Of a stretch of 64,000 nt of DNA, positions 16,249-26,215 are shown piece by piece. The position numbers and the translations under genes were made by a program. The notes beneath the pieces were generated by a model, which was not told where the DNA came from, ran no database searches, and saw only the letters and a list, made by a program, of their open reading frames with translations. This stretch comes from CAYQQU01 sp964419545 (GTDB lineage: Bacteria > Bacteroidota > Bacteroidia > Chitinophagales > Saprospiraceae). Where the stretch lies: positions 62,001 to 126,000 of the forward strand of contig CAYQQU010000007.1 of NCBI GenBank assembly GCA_964419545.1, in the 5' to 3' direction. The first letter of the stretch is position 1. The number at the start of each line of letters is the position of its first letter.

Positions 16249-18633
16249 ATGAAACAGTCTATTGGTATTTTTCTTCTTCTTTTGCTGAACGCAGCCGCTC
16301 TGACGGCGCAACAGACGGTGCGCGGTGTGGTTCTCGACCAGCAGTCGGAACTGCCGCTCATCGGCGTGGCGGTAGAGCTGGTCGATACGACGGTGAGCCG
16401 CGGCGGCGTGACGGACGTCGACGGCCGCTTCGTGCTGCGCGATGTGCCGGTGGGGCGCCAGGCCCTCCGCTTCAGCTACCTGGGCTACCAGCCGCTGACG
16501 CTTCCCAACGTCATAGTGACCGCCGGCAAAGAGGTGCAGCTGGAAGTAAGCCTGGAGGAGTCGATCTTCGAAATGGAAACCGTAGTAGTTACGGCCGATA
16601 CGGAAAAAGACCGCGCAAATAATGAAATGGCTACCATCAGCGCCCGCAGCTTCAACATGGAGGAGGTGACGCGCTATTCCGGCGGCCGCAACGACGTGGC
16701 GCGGCTGGCGGGTAACTTCGCGGGCGTTTCCGTGGCCGACGACTCCCGCAACGATATCGTTATTCGCGGCAATTCGCCTACCGGCGTCCTCTGGCGCCTG
16801 GAGGGCATCCCTATTCCCAACCCCAATCACTTTGCCACCCTGGGCACTACCGGCGGACCGGTGAGCGCTCTGAACCCAAATTTGCTGAAAAATTCCGACT
16901 TCCTGACTTCCGCTTTTCCCGCCGAATACGGCAATGCCCTCGGCGGGGTGTTCGATATCGGATTTCGGAGCGGCAACCGCGAAAATTACGAATTCACCCT
17001 CCAGATGGCGGCCTTCAGCGGCCTGGAAGCCATGGCCGAAGGGCCGCTTAGTCGCAAAAAGAACAGCTCTTTCCTCGTGAGCTACCGCCATTCGTTCGTC
17101 GAATTGGCCGATTATGCAGGCATCCCCATCGGCACCAATGCTATCCCCAACTACCGCGACCTGTCTTTCAAAGTAGACCTGGGCCAGTCGAAACTCGGCA
17201 ATTTCTCTTTCTTCGGCATCGGCGGCACGAGCAGCATCGACTTTCTCGGAGACGAGATCGACGAAGCGGACCTCTTTGCCAATCCCAACGAAGACGCTTA
17301 CGCCCGTTCGCAACTCGGCATCCTGGGAATGCGCCACAACCTGATCGTCGGCGAGAACGCCTATATCCGCACCGTCGTTTCCGCCAGCACGGCCCGCACC
17401 CAATTCGATCAGGACAATTTCCTGGAAGACGATCGCAAACTCACCGTTACCGACGCCGACGACATAACCAACACTTACGCTCTTTCGTCTTACTACAATC
17501 GCAAATTCAACGCCCGATTTAACCTGCGCACCGGCGTGTTGGTACAGTATTTCAGTCTCGACACCCGGGTTGACGACCGGGACAACCTGCCCGACCGCGA
17601 TGGCGACGGCGTGCCCGACTGGATCACCGTTCGCGACTTCAACGGCGGCATGGCGCTGCTGGAAGGCTACGCTCAGGGGCAGTACCGCCTCACCAAAGCA
17701 TTGACTCTCAATGCCGGCTTCCACGCGCAATACCTCGAATTCAACGGCTCGGTAGGACTGGAGCCGCGGGCGGCCATCAACTGGCAGGTCCATCCCCGGC
17801 ATGCCTTCAACCTGGGCTACGGCCTCCACCACCAAATGCAGCCGCTACCCGTCTTCTTCCTCGAAGAAGAGGTGGCGCCGGGCGTTTTCGAACGCACCAA
17901 CGAGGACCTCGACTTTACGCGCAGCAACCATTTCGTGCTGGGCTACGATGCGAAGCTCGGGGCCGACTGGCGCGCGAAAACCGAAGTATATTACCAGGCC
18001 GTCAGCCGGGCGCCGGTCGAACAGACGCCCAGCAGCTTTTCCATCCTCAATGCCGGCAATGATTTCGTCTTCCCGGAAGTGGGCTCACTGGTCAATGAAG
18101 GAACCGGAGCCAACTACGGCGTGGAGCTGACCATCGAAAAATTCTTTAGCCGCGGCTACTACGGCCTGCTCACCGCTTCGGTCTTCGAGTCCCGATATGA
18201 GGGCAGCGACGGGGTGGAACGCAATACTGCTTTCAATAACGGCCACGTCGTTAACCTCCTGCTGGGTAAAGAGTTTCGGGTGGGCGCCAACGGCCGCAAC
18301 GCCCTGACTTTCGACATGAAAATGACGCAGGCCGGCGGCCGCTACTACACGCCGGTCAACCTCGAGGCTTCCCGCGAGGCCGGCGAAGAGGTGCTGCTGG
18401 ACGAGCAGGCTTTCAGCGAACGCTACGATCCTTATTTCCGCCTGGACATGAAATTCGGCTTCCGCCTCAATAGCAAAACCCGCAAGTTCTCGCAGCAGTT
18501 CTTCATCGACCTGCAGAACATTACCAATAACGACAACATTTTCGCTCTGCGCTATAATGAAGTGACCAACGAAGTAAACGAAGTCCTGCAGTCGGGTTTC
18601 TTCCCCGATATCCTGTATCGCATTCAGTTTTAA
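16249..18633 (+). CDS. TonB-dependent outer-membrane receptor
   Basis: 794 residues. A signal peptide (1-20, ending AALTAQQ) is followed by a carboxypeptidase-like regulatory domain (about 22-105, with SRGGVTDVDGRFVLRDVPVG) and then the plug and a 22-strand-type barrel. The plug region contains NDIVIRGNSPTGVLWRLEG and the loop FATLGTTGGP. No separate SusD partner follows, so it is probably not a glycan SusC. The substrate cannot be told from sequence. It is followed 67 bases later by the LytS-type kinase, with an inverted repeat between them. Confidence 0.85.
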   Translation: MKQSIGIFLLLLLNAAALTAQQTVRGVVLDQQSELPLIGVAVELVDTTVSRGGVTDVDGRFVLRDVPVGRQALRFSYLGYQPLTLPNVIVTAGKEVQLEVSLEESIFEMETVVVTADTEKDRANNEMATISARSFNMEEVTRYSGGRNDVARLAGNFAGVSVADDSRNDIVIRGNSPTGVLWRLEGIPIPNPNHFATLGTTGGPVSALNPNLLKNSDFLTSAFPAEYGNALGGVFDIGFRSGNRENYEFTLQMAAFSGLEAMAEGPLSRKKNSSFLVSYRHSFVELADYAGIPIGTNAIPNYRDLSFKVDLGQSKLGNFSFFGIGGTSSIDFLGDEIDEADLFANPNEDAYARSQLGILGMRHNLIVGENAYIRTVVSASTARTQFDQDNFLEDDRKLTVTDADDITNTYALSSYYNRKFNARFNLRTGVLVQYFSLDTRVDDRDNLPDRDGDGVPDWITVRDFNGGMALLEGYAQGQYRLTKALTLNAGFHAQYLEFNGSVGLEPRAAINWQVHPRHAFNLGYGLHHQMQPLPVFFLEEEVAPGVFERTNEDLDFTRSNHFVLGYDAKLGADWRAKTEVYYQAVSRAPVEQTPSSFSILNAGNDFVFPEVGSLVNEGTGANYGVELTIEKFFSRGYYGLLTASVFESRYEGSDGVERNTAFNNGHVVNLLLGKEFRVGANGRNALTFDMKMTQAGGRYYTPVNLEASREAGEEVLLDEQAFSERYDPYFRLDMKFGFRLNSKTRKFSQQFFIDLQNITNNDNIFALRYNEVTNEVNEVLQSGFFPDILYRIQF

Positions 18634-18647
18634 CCCGCCTCGGGCTT

Positions 18648-18693
18648 GCCGGTCCAAAAGTGCCTATATTTGCAGGAGGCCTTCTGGACCGGC
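18648..18693. promoter_or_regulatory. Inverted repeat enclosing a -7-like box
   Basis: GCCGGTCCA (18648-18656) and TGGACCGGC (18685-18693) flank TATATTTG (18665-18672), which fits TAnnTTTG. This lies between the TonB receptor stop and the kinase start. It could be a terminator for the receptor, an operator for the kinase promoter, or both. A TTG at 18646-18648 is only 16 bases upstream of the box, short of the usual 19-21. Confidence 0.45.
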
Positions 18694-18700
18694 GGCCAGT

Positions 18701-19768
18701 ATGCAATTGCGTATGAAGATCGATAAGAAACACATTGGCTTTGACGATCGCTGGATGATGTTTATCGGCATTCCGGTAGTCGCCTTTTTTATTCCGATCT
18801 TGTTTTTCAAAGCCGACCTTTCCAAGGGCTTTGTCGCTTATTTGCCGGATTGGGGGATTTCCATCTTTTATACGACCACCTACTGGCTGACGATGCGAAC
18901 GATTTTTTTAGCGTTCCGCCGCCGGTATCCCGAGCAGCGACAAACGGCCCGGCGAATTCTGTTTACTTTGCTGGCCGGCGTGACGGCCTTTGCGATTATC
19001 AATTTGCCGCTGGATTGGGTGCACGAGACCCTCGGCGCTCATGACGACCGGCCCGGGGTAACGGAATTCGATTATACCGTCGGTTCCTTCACTGTATTGC
19101 TGTTGGTCTCGACGCTCTACGAAAGCATTTGGTTCTATTATCGCTGGAAGGAGTCCCTGCTGGAGGCGGAGCAGCTGCGGCGCGAATTCGTAGAATCCCA
19201 GCTCCAGGGCCTTAAAGACCAGGTCAATCCCCATTTTCTTTTCAATAGCCTCAACACCTTAACCTACCTCATACCCGAAGATCCCGAAAAAGCGGTTCGC
19301 TTCGTCCAGCAGCTTTCGAATGTCTATCGCTACATCCTCGATATCCGCGATCAGCGGCTGATCCCGCTCGAACAGGAGCTGGCATTCCTGGAGGCTTATC
19401 TGTTTTTACTCAAGGAACGATTCGGCGCTAATCTGATCATCCGCAAGCATATCGACCCGGAGGCGTCCGGGAGCCAGATCATTCCCCTTTCGCTGCAGAT
19501 GTTGCTGGAAAACGCCATCAAACACAATATCATCTCCGAAGATAAACCGCTCACCATCCGCCTCTACACGGAAGGCGATCTGCTCGTCGTCAGCAACAAC
19601 CTTCAGCGCAAGCGCCAGGTGCAACACTCCACGAAAGTAGGATTGGACAACATCAAGCACCGTTATGCTTTTTTTACCGACCGGGAGCTGCGCATTGAAG
19701 AGACGGAAAGCGCTTTTACCGTGCATGTTCCGCTATTGCGCCTGGCGTCGGCGCCGGTTGGACAGTAA
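18701..19768 (+). CDS. LytS/YehU-type sensor histidine kinase
   Basis: 355 residues. Four membrane helices occupy about residues 15-145 (for example MMFIGIPVVAFFIPILF and SIFYTTTYWLTMRTIF). Then comes the His_kinase dimerisation segment with the phospho-acceptor His in QVNPHFLFNSLNTLTYLIP. The ATP-binding lid has PLSLQMLLENAIKHNI and VGLDNIKHRY. A cognate LytTR response regulator normally follows in an operon, but none is seen before the DUF2141 gene at 19950. It is therefore an orphan within this window. Confidence 0.88.
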   Translation: MQLRMKIDKKHIGFDDRWMMFIGIPVVAFFIPILFFKADLSKGFVAYLPDWGISIFYTTTYWLTMRTIFLAFRRRYPEQRQTARRILFTLLAGVTAFAIINLPLDWVHETLGAHDDRPGVTEFDYTVGSFTVLLLVSTLYESIWFYYRWKESLLEAEQLRREFVESQLQGLKDQVNPHFLFNSLNTLTYLIPEDPEKAVRFVQQLSNVYRYILDIRDQRLIPLEQELAFLEAYLFLLKERFGANLIIRKHIDPEASGSQIIPLSLQMLLENAIKHNIISEDKPLTIRLYTEGDLLVVSNNLQRKRQVQHSTKVGLDNIKHRYAFFTDRELRIEETESAFTVHVPLLRLASAPVGQ

Positions 19769-19949
19769 AGCCGGATTAATCCACTGCGCACGGATGCCTT
19801 TCGTGGCGAAGCCCCCAGGAATAATCGGGATCACGACATTCGGCCTGAAAGCGGTTCCTTTTTGACGGATCCGCGATTTTTCCTTAAAAAGATCAAGGCG
19901 AAGCACACAAAATTTAGAAATTTGCCGTTCCATAGTACAATTTTTTGCT

Positions 19950-20390
19950 ATGACGGTTATTTCTTTTGTGCTAACCAGCCTTATACAGCTTTTCGCCCCC
20001 GGCGAACCGGACGGCGCCCTTTTCGTACACGTGGAAAACATCCGCGACGAAAGCGGCCGATTGTACCTGGCGGTTTACCCTGACGAAGCTTCTTTCATGC
20101 ACGAAGAACGGGCGCTGGTAGGAAAAATCATCCCGGTTAACCAGCCCCGGCCGGTGAAAGTGGCCCTTCCCGGGCTCTTTTTCGGACGCTACGCCGTAGC
20201 CGTCTACCACGATTGTAACGGCAACGGCAAGCTGGACCGCAACCTGTTCGGCTTGCCGATAGAACCGTATGCTTTCTCCAATAATCCGAATATCAAATGG
20301 CGCCCGCCCACCTTTGACGACGCCGTTTTTGATTTTCGACTCTCCGGGCAGGAACTCACCATCCAGCTGCGTCGTTGGAAAGAACGTTAA
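19950..20390 (+). CDS. DUF2141 exported protein
   Basis: 146 residues. The family pattern is clear: a beta-sandwich with GALFVHVENIRDESGRLYLAVYP, LPGLFFGRYAVAVYHDCNGNGKLDRN and PIEPYAFSNN. A short hydrophobic N-terminus (MTVISFVLTSLIQLFAPG) may be a weak export signal, consistent with the usual periplasmic location. DUF2141 proteins are common in Bacteroidota and cyanobacteria and have no settled role. It is a single gene 180 bases after the kinase. GTA codons and GC content match the neighbourhood. Confidence 0.85.
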   Translation: MTVISFVLTSLIQLFAPGEPDGALFVHVENIRDESGRLYLAVYPDEASFMHEERALVGKIIPVNQPRPVKVALPGLFFGRYAVAVYHDCNGNGKLDRNLFGLPIEPYAFSNNPNIKWRPPTFDDAVFDFRLSGQELTIQLRRWKER

Positions 20391-20518
20391 TCCGGGTTAG
20401 GCAAGTCCAACCCTGCGGCCGACCAGTTGTTATGATATAGGGTTCGTTCTGAGGCAAGGTTTTGCAGCCTAAATAACGATCTCCAAGTTTATCGGTTTTA
20501 TTCCTAAATCGTTTTCAT

Positions 20519-22543
20519 TTGGACTTTCAACTCAAATCGCCTTTTGAGCCGACCGGCGATCAGCCGCAGGCGATCGAACAACTGACCCAGGGTATCCGGG
20601 ACGGGGAAAAAGCGCAGGTGCTGCTGGGCGTGACGGGATCGGGTAAGACCTTCACCATGGCCAACACCATCGCGCGCGTCAACCGCCCTACCCTGATCCT
20701 CACCCACAATAAGACGCTGACGGCCCAGCTCTACGGGGAGTTTACCGAATTCTTTCCGGACAACGCCGTCGAATACTTTGTTTCTTATTACGATTATTAC
20801 CAGCCCGAGGCCTATATTTCCGTAACCGACACCTTCATCGAAAAAGATCTGTCGATCAACGAAGAAGTCGACAAACTGCGGCTGCGGGCCACCTCCTCTT
20901 TGCTCTCCGGCCGCCGTGACGTCATCATCGTGGCTTCCGTCTCCTGCATCTACGGCATGGGCAATCCGGAAGACTTCAAAACCGGTATCATTCGCATCAA
21001 AAGAGGAGATGTCATTTCCCGCAACAGCTTTTTGTACAAGCTGGTGGAAAGCCTCTATTCCCGGACGGAAACCGACTTCCGCCGCGCTACCTTCCGGGTG
21101 CGGGGGGATACCGTCGATATCAACCTGCCCTACGTGGATTACGGCTACCGCGTGATGTTTTTCGGGGACGAGATCGAGGAGATCGAGCAGATCGAAGTGG
21201 AGACCGGCAAACGCATTACCAGTATGGATACGGCGGCGATCTTTCCCGCTAACCTCTACCTGGCGCCGAAAGAACGGCTGAACCAGATCATTCGCGAGAT
21301 CGAAGACGAGCTGCACGAACAGGAAAAATACTTCGAAAAGGAAGGAAGGCTGCTGGAAGCCCGCCGCATCCGAGAACGCACGACCTTCGACCTCGAAATG
21401 ATCCGCGAGCTCGGCTACTGCAACGGGGTGGAAAATTACTCCCGCTTCTTCGACGGCCGCAATGCCGGCACCCGCCCCTTCTGCCTGCTGGATTACTTCC
21501 CGGACGATTACCTGATGATCATCGATGAAAGCCATGTTACCGTTCCACAGGTGCGGGGCATGTACGGCGGTGACCGCGCCCGCAAGATGAGCCTGGTCAA
21601 CTACGGCTTCCGCCTGCCTTCGGCAATGGACAACCGGCCCCTCAACTTTCAGGAATTTGAGCAGATGATCAACCAGGTGGTCTACGTCAGCGCCACACCG
21701 GGCGATTACGAACTGGAGCAGACCAGCGGCGTCATCGTGGAGCAGTTGATTCGCCCCACCGGCCTGCTGGACCCGCCCATCGAAGTGCGCCCGAGCACCA
21801 ACCAGATCGACGACCTCCTGGAGGAGATCGATGAGCGCATCAAACGCGAGGAGCGCGTGCTGGTCACCACCCTCACCAAACGAATGGCCGAAGAACTGTC
21901 CAAATACCTGACCAAGCTGAATATCAAGGTGCGCTATATCCACTCGGAAGTCGATACCCTCGAACGGGTGGAGATCCTGCGCGACCTGCGCCTCGGCGAG
22001 TTCGACGTACTGGTGGGGGTCAACCTCTTACGGGAAGGGCTCGACCTGCCGGAAGTATCGCTGGTGGCCATCATCGACGCCGATAAAGAAGGCTTCCTCC
22101 GCAATAACCGCTCGCTGACGCAGACCGCCGGACGCGCGGCGCGCAACGCCAACGGGCTCGTTATTTTTTACGCGGACGCCGTCACCGATTCGATGCAACA
22201 GACGATCGACGAGACCAATCGCCGGCGCAGCGTACAGATGGCGTACAACGAAGAGCACGGCATCACGCCCAAAACCATGCGCAAAACCCGCGAGGAGATC
22301 CTCAATAAAAAATCTATCCTCGATATCCGCGGCAAAAAAGACCGCGCCTACGTGGAGCCGGAAACGCCCAGCGTGGCGGCCGATCCGGTGATCGGTTACA
22401 TGTCGCGCGAACAGATCGAGCGCCTCATCTCCGAAACCGAAGCCAAAATGAAGCGCGCCGCCAAAGAGCTGGATTTCATCTCGGCCGCTCAGCATCGCGA
22501 CGAATTATTTGCGCTTAAAAAACAACTCAAAGAAGCAGTTTAG
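20519..22543 (+). CDS. uvrB: UvrABC system protein B
   Basis: 674 residues. It is the damage-verifying helicase subunit of nucleotide excision repair. Walker A is GVTGSGKT (residues 37-44), the beta-hairpin region contains YYDYYQPEAYI, the helicase motifs are intact (for example IIDESHVTVPQ and TQTAGRAARNANG), and the C-terminal UvrB/UvrC coiled coil is QIERLISETEAKMKRAAKE. The start appears to be TTG, since the family begins MDF and no ATG is nearby in frame. It is separate from uvrA and uvrC, as is usual. Confidence 0.97.
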   Translation: MDFQLKSPFEPTGDQPQAIEQLTQGIRDGEKAQVLLGVTGSGKTFTMANTIARVNRPTLILTHNKTLTAQLYGEFTEFFPDNAVEYFVSYYDYYQPEAYISVTDTFIEKDLSINEEVDKLRLRATSSLLSGRRDVIIVASVSCIYGMGNPEDFKTGIIRIKRGDVISRNSFLYKLVESLYSRTETDFRRATFRVRGDTVDINLPYVDYGYRVMFFGDEIEEIEQIEVETGKRITSMDTAAIFPANLYLAPKERLNQIIREIEDELHEQEKYFEKEGRLLEARRIRERTTFDLEMIRELGYCNGVENYSRFFDGRNAGTRPFCLLDYFPDDYLMIIDESHVTVPQVRGMYGGDRARKMSLVNYGFRLPSAMDNRPLNFQEFEQMINQVVYVSATPGDYELEQTSGVIVEQLIRPTGLLDPPIEVRPSTNQIDDLLEEIDERIKREERVLVTTLTKRMAEELSKYLTKLNIKVRYIHSEVDTLERVEILRDLRLGEFDVLVGVNLLREGLDLPEVSLVAIIDADKEGFLRNNRSLTQTAGRAARNANGLVIFYADAVTDSMQQTIDETNRRRSVQMAYNEEHGITPKTMRKTREEILNKKSILDIRGKKDRAYVEPETPSVAADPVIGYMSREQIERLISETEAKMKRAAKELDFISAAQHRDELFALKKQLKEAV

Positions 22544-22573
22544 GTGACCAAAGAGTGATAAATTCGCGGGCAT

Positions 22574-24463
22574 ATGAAAACGCCCCATTTTATCATTGAT
22601 TTCGATAGCACCTTCACCCAGCTGGAGGCGCTTGACCTGTTGGCTGAAATCGTCCTGGCCGGCTCCGACCAGCGGCAGCGCGTATTGGACGAGATCCAAC
22701 GCCTTACCAACCTCGCCATGAACGGCGAACTGGACTTTCGCACTTCTCTTTCGCGCCGCCTGGCCCTCCTGCGCGCCCATCGCCGCGATATCGCTACGCT
22801 GGCCGACCAGCTCAAAGGCCGTGTGTCCAGATCGTTCGTCCGCAATCGCGAACATTTGCTGGCCCTGCGCGATTACGTTTACGTCGTTTCTAACGGTTTT
22901 AAGGATTTTATTTTGCCGGTGGTTGTCGACTATGGCCTGATCGGCTCCAATGTTTTCGCCAATGAATTCCTGTACGACGAAGAAGGCTACGTCTCCGGTT
23001 TCAACCCGGCGAGCCCGCTCTCCCAAAGCGGCGGCAAATCGAAAGTGATCCGCGATCTCAACCTCAAGGGCGACGTGTACGTCATTGGCGACGGCTATAA
23101 CGATTTTGAGATCAAAAAAGCCGGCTACGCCAATAAATTTTATTTGTTCACGGAAAATGTGGAGCGGGAAAAGGTGAAAAAAGAAGCCGATCACATTGCT
23201 CCCAATATCGACGAAATCTTATACGAACTAAAGATGGACAGATCAGTATCCTATCCGAAAAACCGGATCAAAGTCCTGCTGTTGGAAGGCGTTCACCCGC
23301 AGGCGGTGAAACTCTTTGAAACCGAAGGCTACCAGGTGGAATACCTGACGACCGCACTTACCGAAGAGGAGTTGTGTGAGAAGATCGTAAATGTCAATAT
23401 TCTGGGGATTCGCTCTAAAACGCAGATCACCGAGAAGGTCGTCAGCAGCGCCAAACGGCTGATCAGCATCGGCGCCTTCTGTATCGGCACCAATCAAATC
23501 GATCTTCCGGCCTGTACGCGCCATGGCGTCTCTGTTTTTAACGCTCCTTACAGCAATACCCGCTCGGTGGTGGAGCTGGCCATCGCCGAGATCATCCTCC
23601 TGGTGCGCAACCTGCCCGATAAGATGCTGGCCATGCACCGGGGGCAATGGCAAAAGTCGGCGGCCCACGCCAATGAAGTGCGCGGGAAAAAGCTCGGCAT
23701 CGTCGGCTACGGCAATATCGGCGCCCAGCTCTCGGTGGTGGCGGAGGCGGTCGGGCTCGACGTATACTTCTACGACGTGGTCGATAAGCTGGCCCTGGGC
23801 AACGCCACGAAGTGCGATACGCTGGAAGAACTGCTGGAAACGGTGGATATCGTGACCCTGCACATCGACGGGCGCCCCGAAAACAACGGTATCTTCGGCG
23901 CAGCGGCCTTCGCCCGCATGAAAGACGGCGCTATCTTCCTCAACCTGTCGCGCGGTAAAGTCGTACAGATCGACGCCCTCAAAAAAGCCCTGGAAAGCGG
24001 CAAGCTCAAAGGCTGCGCCGTCGACGTCTTTCCGAAAGAGCCCAAGAGCAATGACGAACCCTTCACCTCGGAACTGGTCGGGGCGTCCAATGCCATCCTC
24101 ACCCCGCACATCGGCGGCAGCACCGCCGAAGCGCAGGAAAATATCGGCAATTTCGTACCCAACAAAATTATTCAGTACATCAATACCGGCAGCACTACCG
24201 GCAGCGTCAATTTCCCCAACCTGCAACTGCCGCCTTTTCCCGATGCCCACCGGTTGTTACATATTCACCATAACGTGCCCAACGTGATCGCCCAGATCGA
24301 CAGCATCCTGGCGGAAAACGACACCAATATCCTGGGGCAATACCTGAAGACCAACGAACAGATCGGTTACGTGATCACCGACATCGATAAGGCCTACGAC
24401 CAGCAGGTGCTGGATAAATTGAAGGAGATCGAGCCGACGATTTGGTTCCGGGTCTTGTATTGA
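22574..24463 (+). CDS. Phosphoserine phosphatase / 3-phosphoglycerate dehydrogenase fusion
   Basis: 629 residues in two enzymes. The N-terminal HAD phosphatase (about 1-220) has D9 and D11 in DFDST, the VVSNGF motif, and the acidic motif GDGYND (172-177). The C-terminal D-3-phosphoglycerate dehydrogenase (about 228-540) has the NAD site GYGNIG (378-383) and ends with an ACT-like domain (about 555-629, starting AHRLLHIHHNVPN), as in the E. coli-type SerA. The two activities are the last and first steps of serine synthesis from 3-phosphoglycerate. No serC is adjacent. A 10-bp hairpin at the stop marks termination. Confidence 0.92.
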   Translation: MKTPHFIIDFDSTFTQLEALDLLAEIVLAGSDQRQRVLDEIQRLTNLAMNGELDFRTSLSRRLALLRAHRRDIATLADQLKGRVSRSFVRNREHLLALRDYVYVVSNGFKDFILPVVVDYGLIGSNVFANEFLYDEEGYVSGFNPASPLSQSGGKSKVIRDLNLKGDVYVIGDGYNDFEIKKAGYANKFYLFTENVEREKVKKEADHIAPNIDEILYELKMDRSVSYPKNRIKVLLLEGVHPQAVKLFETEGYQVEYLTTALTEEELCEKIVNVNILGIRSKTQITEKVVSSAKRLISIGAFCIGTNQIDLPACTRHGVSVFNAPYSNTRSVVELAIAEIILLVRNLPDKMLAMHRGQWQKSAAHANEVRGKKLGIVGYGNIGAQLSVVAEAVGLDVYFYDVVDKLALGNATKCDTLEELLETVDIVTLHIDGRPENNGIFGAAAFARMKDGAIFLNLSRGKVVQIDALKKALESGKLKGCAVDVFPKEPKSNDEPFTSELVGASNAILTPHIGGSTAEAQENIGNFVPNKIIQYINTGSTTGSVNFPNLQLPPFPDAHRLLHIHHNVPNVIAQIDSILAENDTNILGQYLKTNEQIGYVITDIDKAYDQQVLDKLKEIEPTIWFRVLY

Positions 24464-24490
24464 ACCCATTACTAAGCAGCAATGGGTTCA
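24461..24490. terminator. Hairpin between serine-fusion gene and nadB
   Basis: TGAACCCATT (24461-24470) and AATGGGTTCA (24481-24490), perfect 10-bp arms with a 10-base loop. The left arm contains the TGA stop. It sits between convergent genes and could serve both, though no T tract is present. Confidence 0.65.
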
Positions 24491-24522
24491 TTGATCGTAA
24501 TTCCGGGGTGAATGCGGTTCTG

Positions 24523-26121
24523 TCACACCAATGACGGTTGAACAAAAGGCAGTTTGTCGGGATAGTCGGTCGTAAAATGCAGGCCGCGGCTTTCGCGGCG
24601 CATGCTGGCCGAGCGGGTCACCAGGTAGCCGATGGTGATGAGGTTGCGCAGTTCGCACAGCTGCGGCGAGAGCACCGTGGTATGGTACAGCGCCTCTGTT
24701 TCCCGGTAGAGCAGCGCGAGGCGGTCTATCGCCCGTTGGAGGCGCTCGTCGGAGCGCACGATGCCGACGTAGCTGCTCATGATCTCTTTTAATTCTTTCA
24801 GGCTTTGGGTGAGGAGCACCTTCTCATTCGGCTCGATGGTGCCGCGGGCGTCCCAGTCGGGAATATCGCTGCGACGCGTGAGGCGATCGATCTTTCCCAG
24901 GATATCGTAGGCGATGCGGTAGCCGAACACGAGTCCTTCCAGCAGCGAATTGCTGGCCAGCCGGTTGGCGCCGTGCAGGCCGGTGGCGGTGCACTCGCCG
25001 CAGGCGTAGAGGTAATCGATGGTGGTGGCGCCGCGCTCGTCGACCAGGATGCCGCCGCAGAAATAGTGGCAGGCCGGCACCACCGGGATCATGTCCTGCA
25101 TGGGATCGACGCCGATGCTTCGGCATTTCTCGTAGATAGTGGGAAAATGGGCGGTAAATCGATCGCGGTCGAGCTGGGTGCAATCGAGAAACATACATTC
25201 CTCGCCGTGTAGTTTCATCTCATTGTCGATGGCGCGGGCCACGATATCGCGGGGCGCGAGCGATTCGCGGCGGTCGTATTTTTGCATAAACGGTTCTCCC
25301 TGCCGCGTTTTGAGGATGCCCCCGAACCCGCGCACAGCTTCCGAAACCAGAAATACCGGGTTTTCACCGGCGGGGTTGAAGAGGGCGGTGGGGTGAAATT
25401 GCACGAATTCCATGTTGCGCATCCAGCCCTTGGCCCGATACACCATGGCGATGCCGTCGCCGGTAGCGATCACCGGGTTGGTGGTGCTGCGGTATACCTG
25501 CCCGGCCCCACCGGTGGCGAACACCGTGACGCGCGCCAGGAAGGTGTCGATGCTGCCGGTTTTTTTGTTGAGGGCGTAAACGCCGTAGCATTCGATGCCG
25601 GGCATCAGCCGGGTGACGTTGTACCCGCGGTGGTGCTGGGTAATGATGTCGACGGCAAAGTAGTGTTCGAGGATCTTCAGGTTGCTCAGCCGGTCGGCTT
25701 TGGCGATCAGCGCACGCTGGATCTCCCAGCCGGTCAGGTCTTTGAAGTGGAGGATGCGGTTTTCGGAATGGCCGCCCTCGCGCCCCAGGTCATAGCGCTC
25801 GAAAGCGTTTTTATCGAAGCGCACGCCCCACTCGATGATCTCGCGCACGCGTTCGGGGCCTTCCTCGACGACGATCTGCACGATGTTCTCGTCGCACAAG
25901 CCGTCGCCGGCGTCCAGCGTATCGGCTTCGTGCTTGTCGAAAGAATCGACCTGGTGATCCCACACGGCGGCTACACCTCCCTGGGCGTAGCGCGTATTGC
26001 TTTCCGATTCGTTGGTTTTGGTGAGCACGGTTATTTCCAGGTCGGGCCGTTGTTCCGCGAGCTGGATGGCGGTACTCAGCCCGCCGATGCCGGCGCCGAT
26101 GATCAGTACGTCGGTTTTCAT
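24523..26121 (-). CDS. nadB: L-aspartate oxidase
   Basis: 532 residues. It oxidises L-aspartate to iminoaspartate with FAD, the first step of NAD synthesis by the aspartate route. The FAD-binding GAGIGG lies at residues 9-14. NTRYAQGGVAAVW, VFATGGAGQVYRSTTNP, GECTATGLHGANRLASNSLLEGLVFG and the substrate-binding helix are standard. NadA and NadC are not in the window. It converges with the serine-fusion gene and is divergent from the glycosyltransferase at 26216. Confidence 0.95.
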   Translation of the reverse strand: MKTDVLIIGAGIGGLSTAIQLAEQRPDLEITVLTKTNESESNTRYAQGGVAAVWDHQVDSFDKHEADTLDAGDGLCDENIVQIVVEEGPERVREIIEWGVRFDKNAFERYDLGREGGHSENRILHFKDLTGWEIQRALIAKADRLSNLKILEHYFAVDIITQHHRGYNVTRLMPGIECYGVYALNKKTGSIDTFLARVTVFATGGAGQVYRSTTNPVIATGDGIAMVYRAKGWMRNMEFVQFHPTALFNPAGENPVFLVSEAVRGFGGILKTRQGEPFMQKYDRRESLAPRDIVARAIDNEMKLHGEECMFLDCTQLDRDRFTAHFPTIYEKCRSIGVDPMQDMIPVVPACHYFCGGILVDERGATTIDYLYACGECTATGLHGANRLASNSLLEGLVFGYRIAYDILGKIDRLTRRSDIPDWDARGTIEPNEKVLLTQSLKELKEIMSSYVGIVRSDERLQRAIDRLALLYRETEALYHTTVLSPQLCELRNLITIGYLVTRSASMRRESRGLHFTTDYPDKLPFVQPSLV

Positions 26122-26215
26122 TGAGTTAGTTTTAAGATAAAACTAAGAAGGCGACCATTTGGTTGCAAGGGTCTTTTTTGTCAATTTTACCGAAAAACGG
26201 CATTGCGCCCAATCG

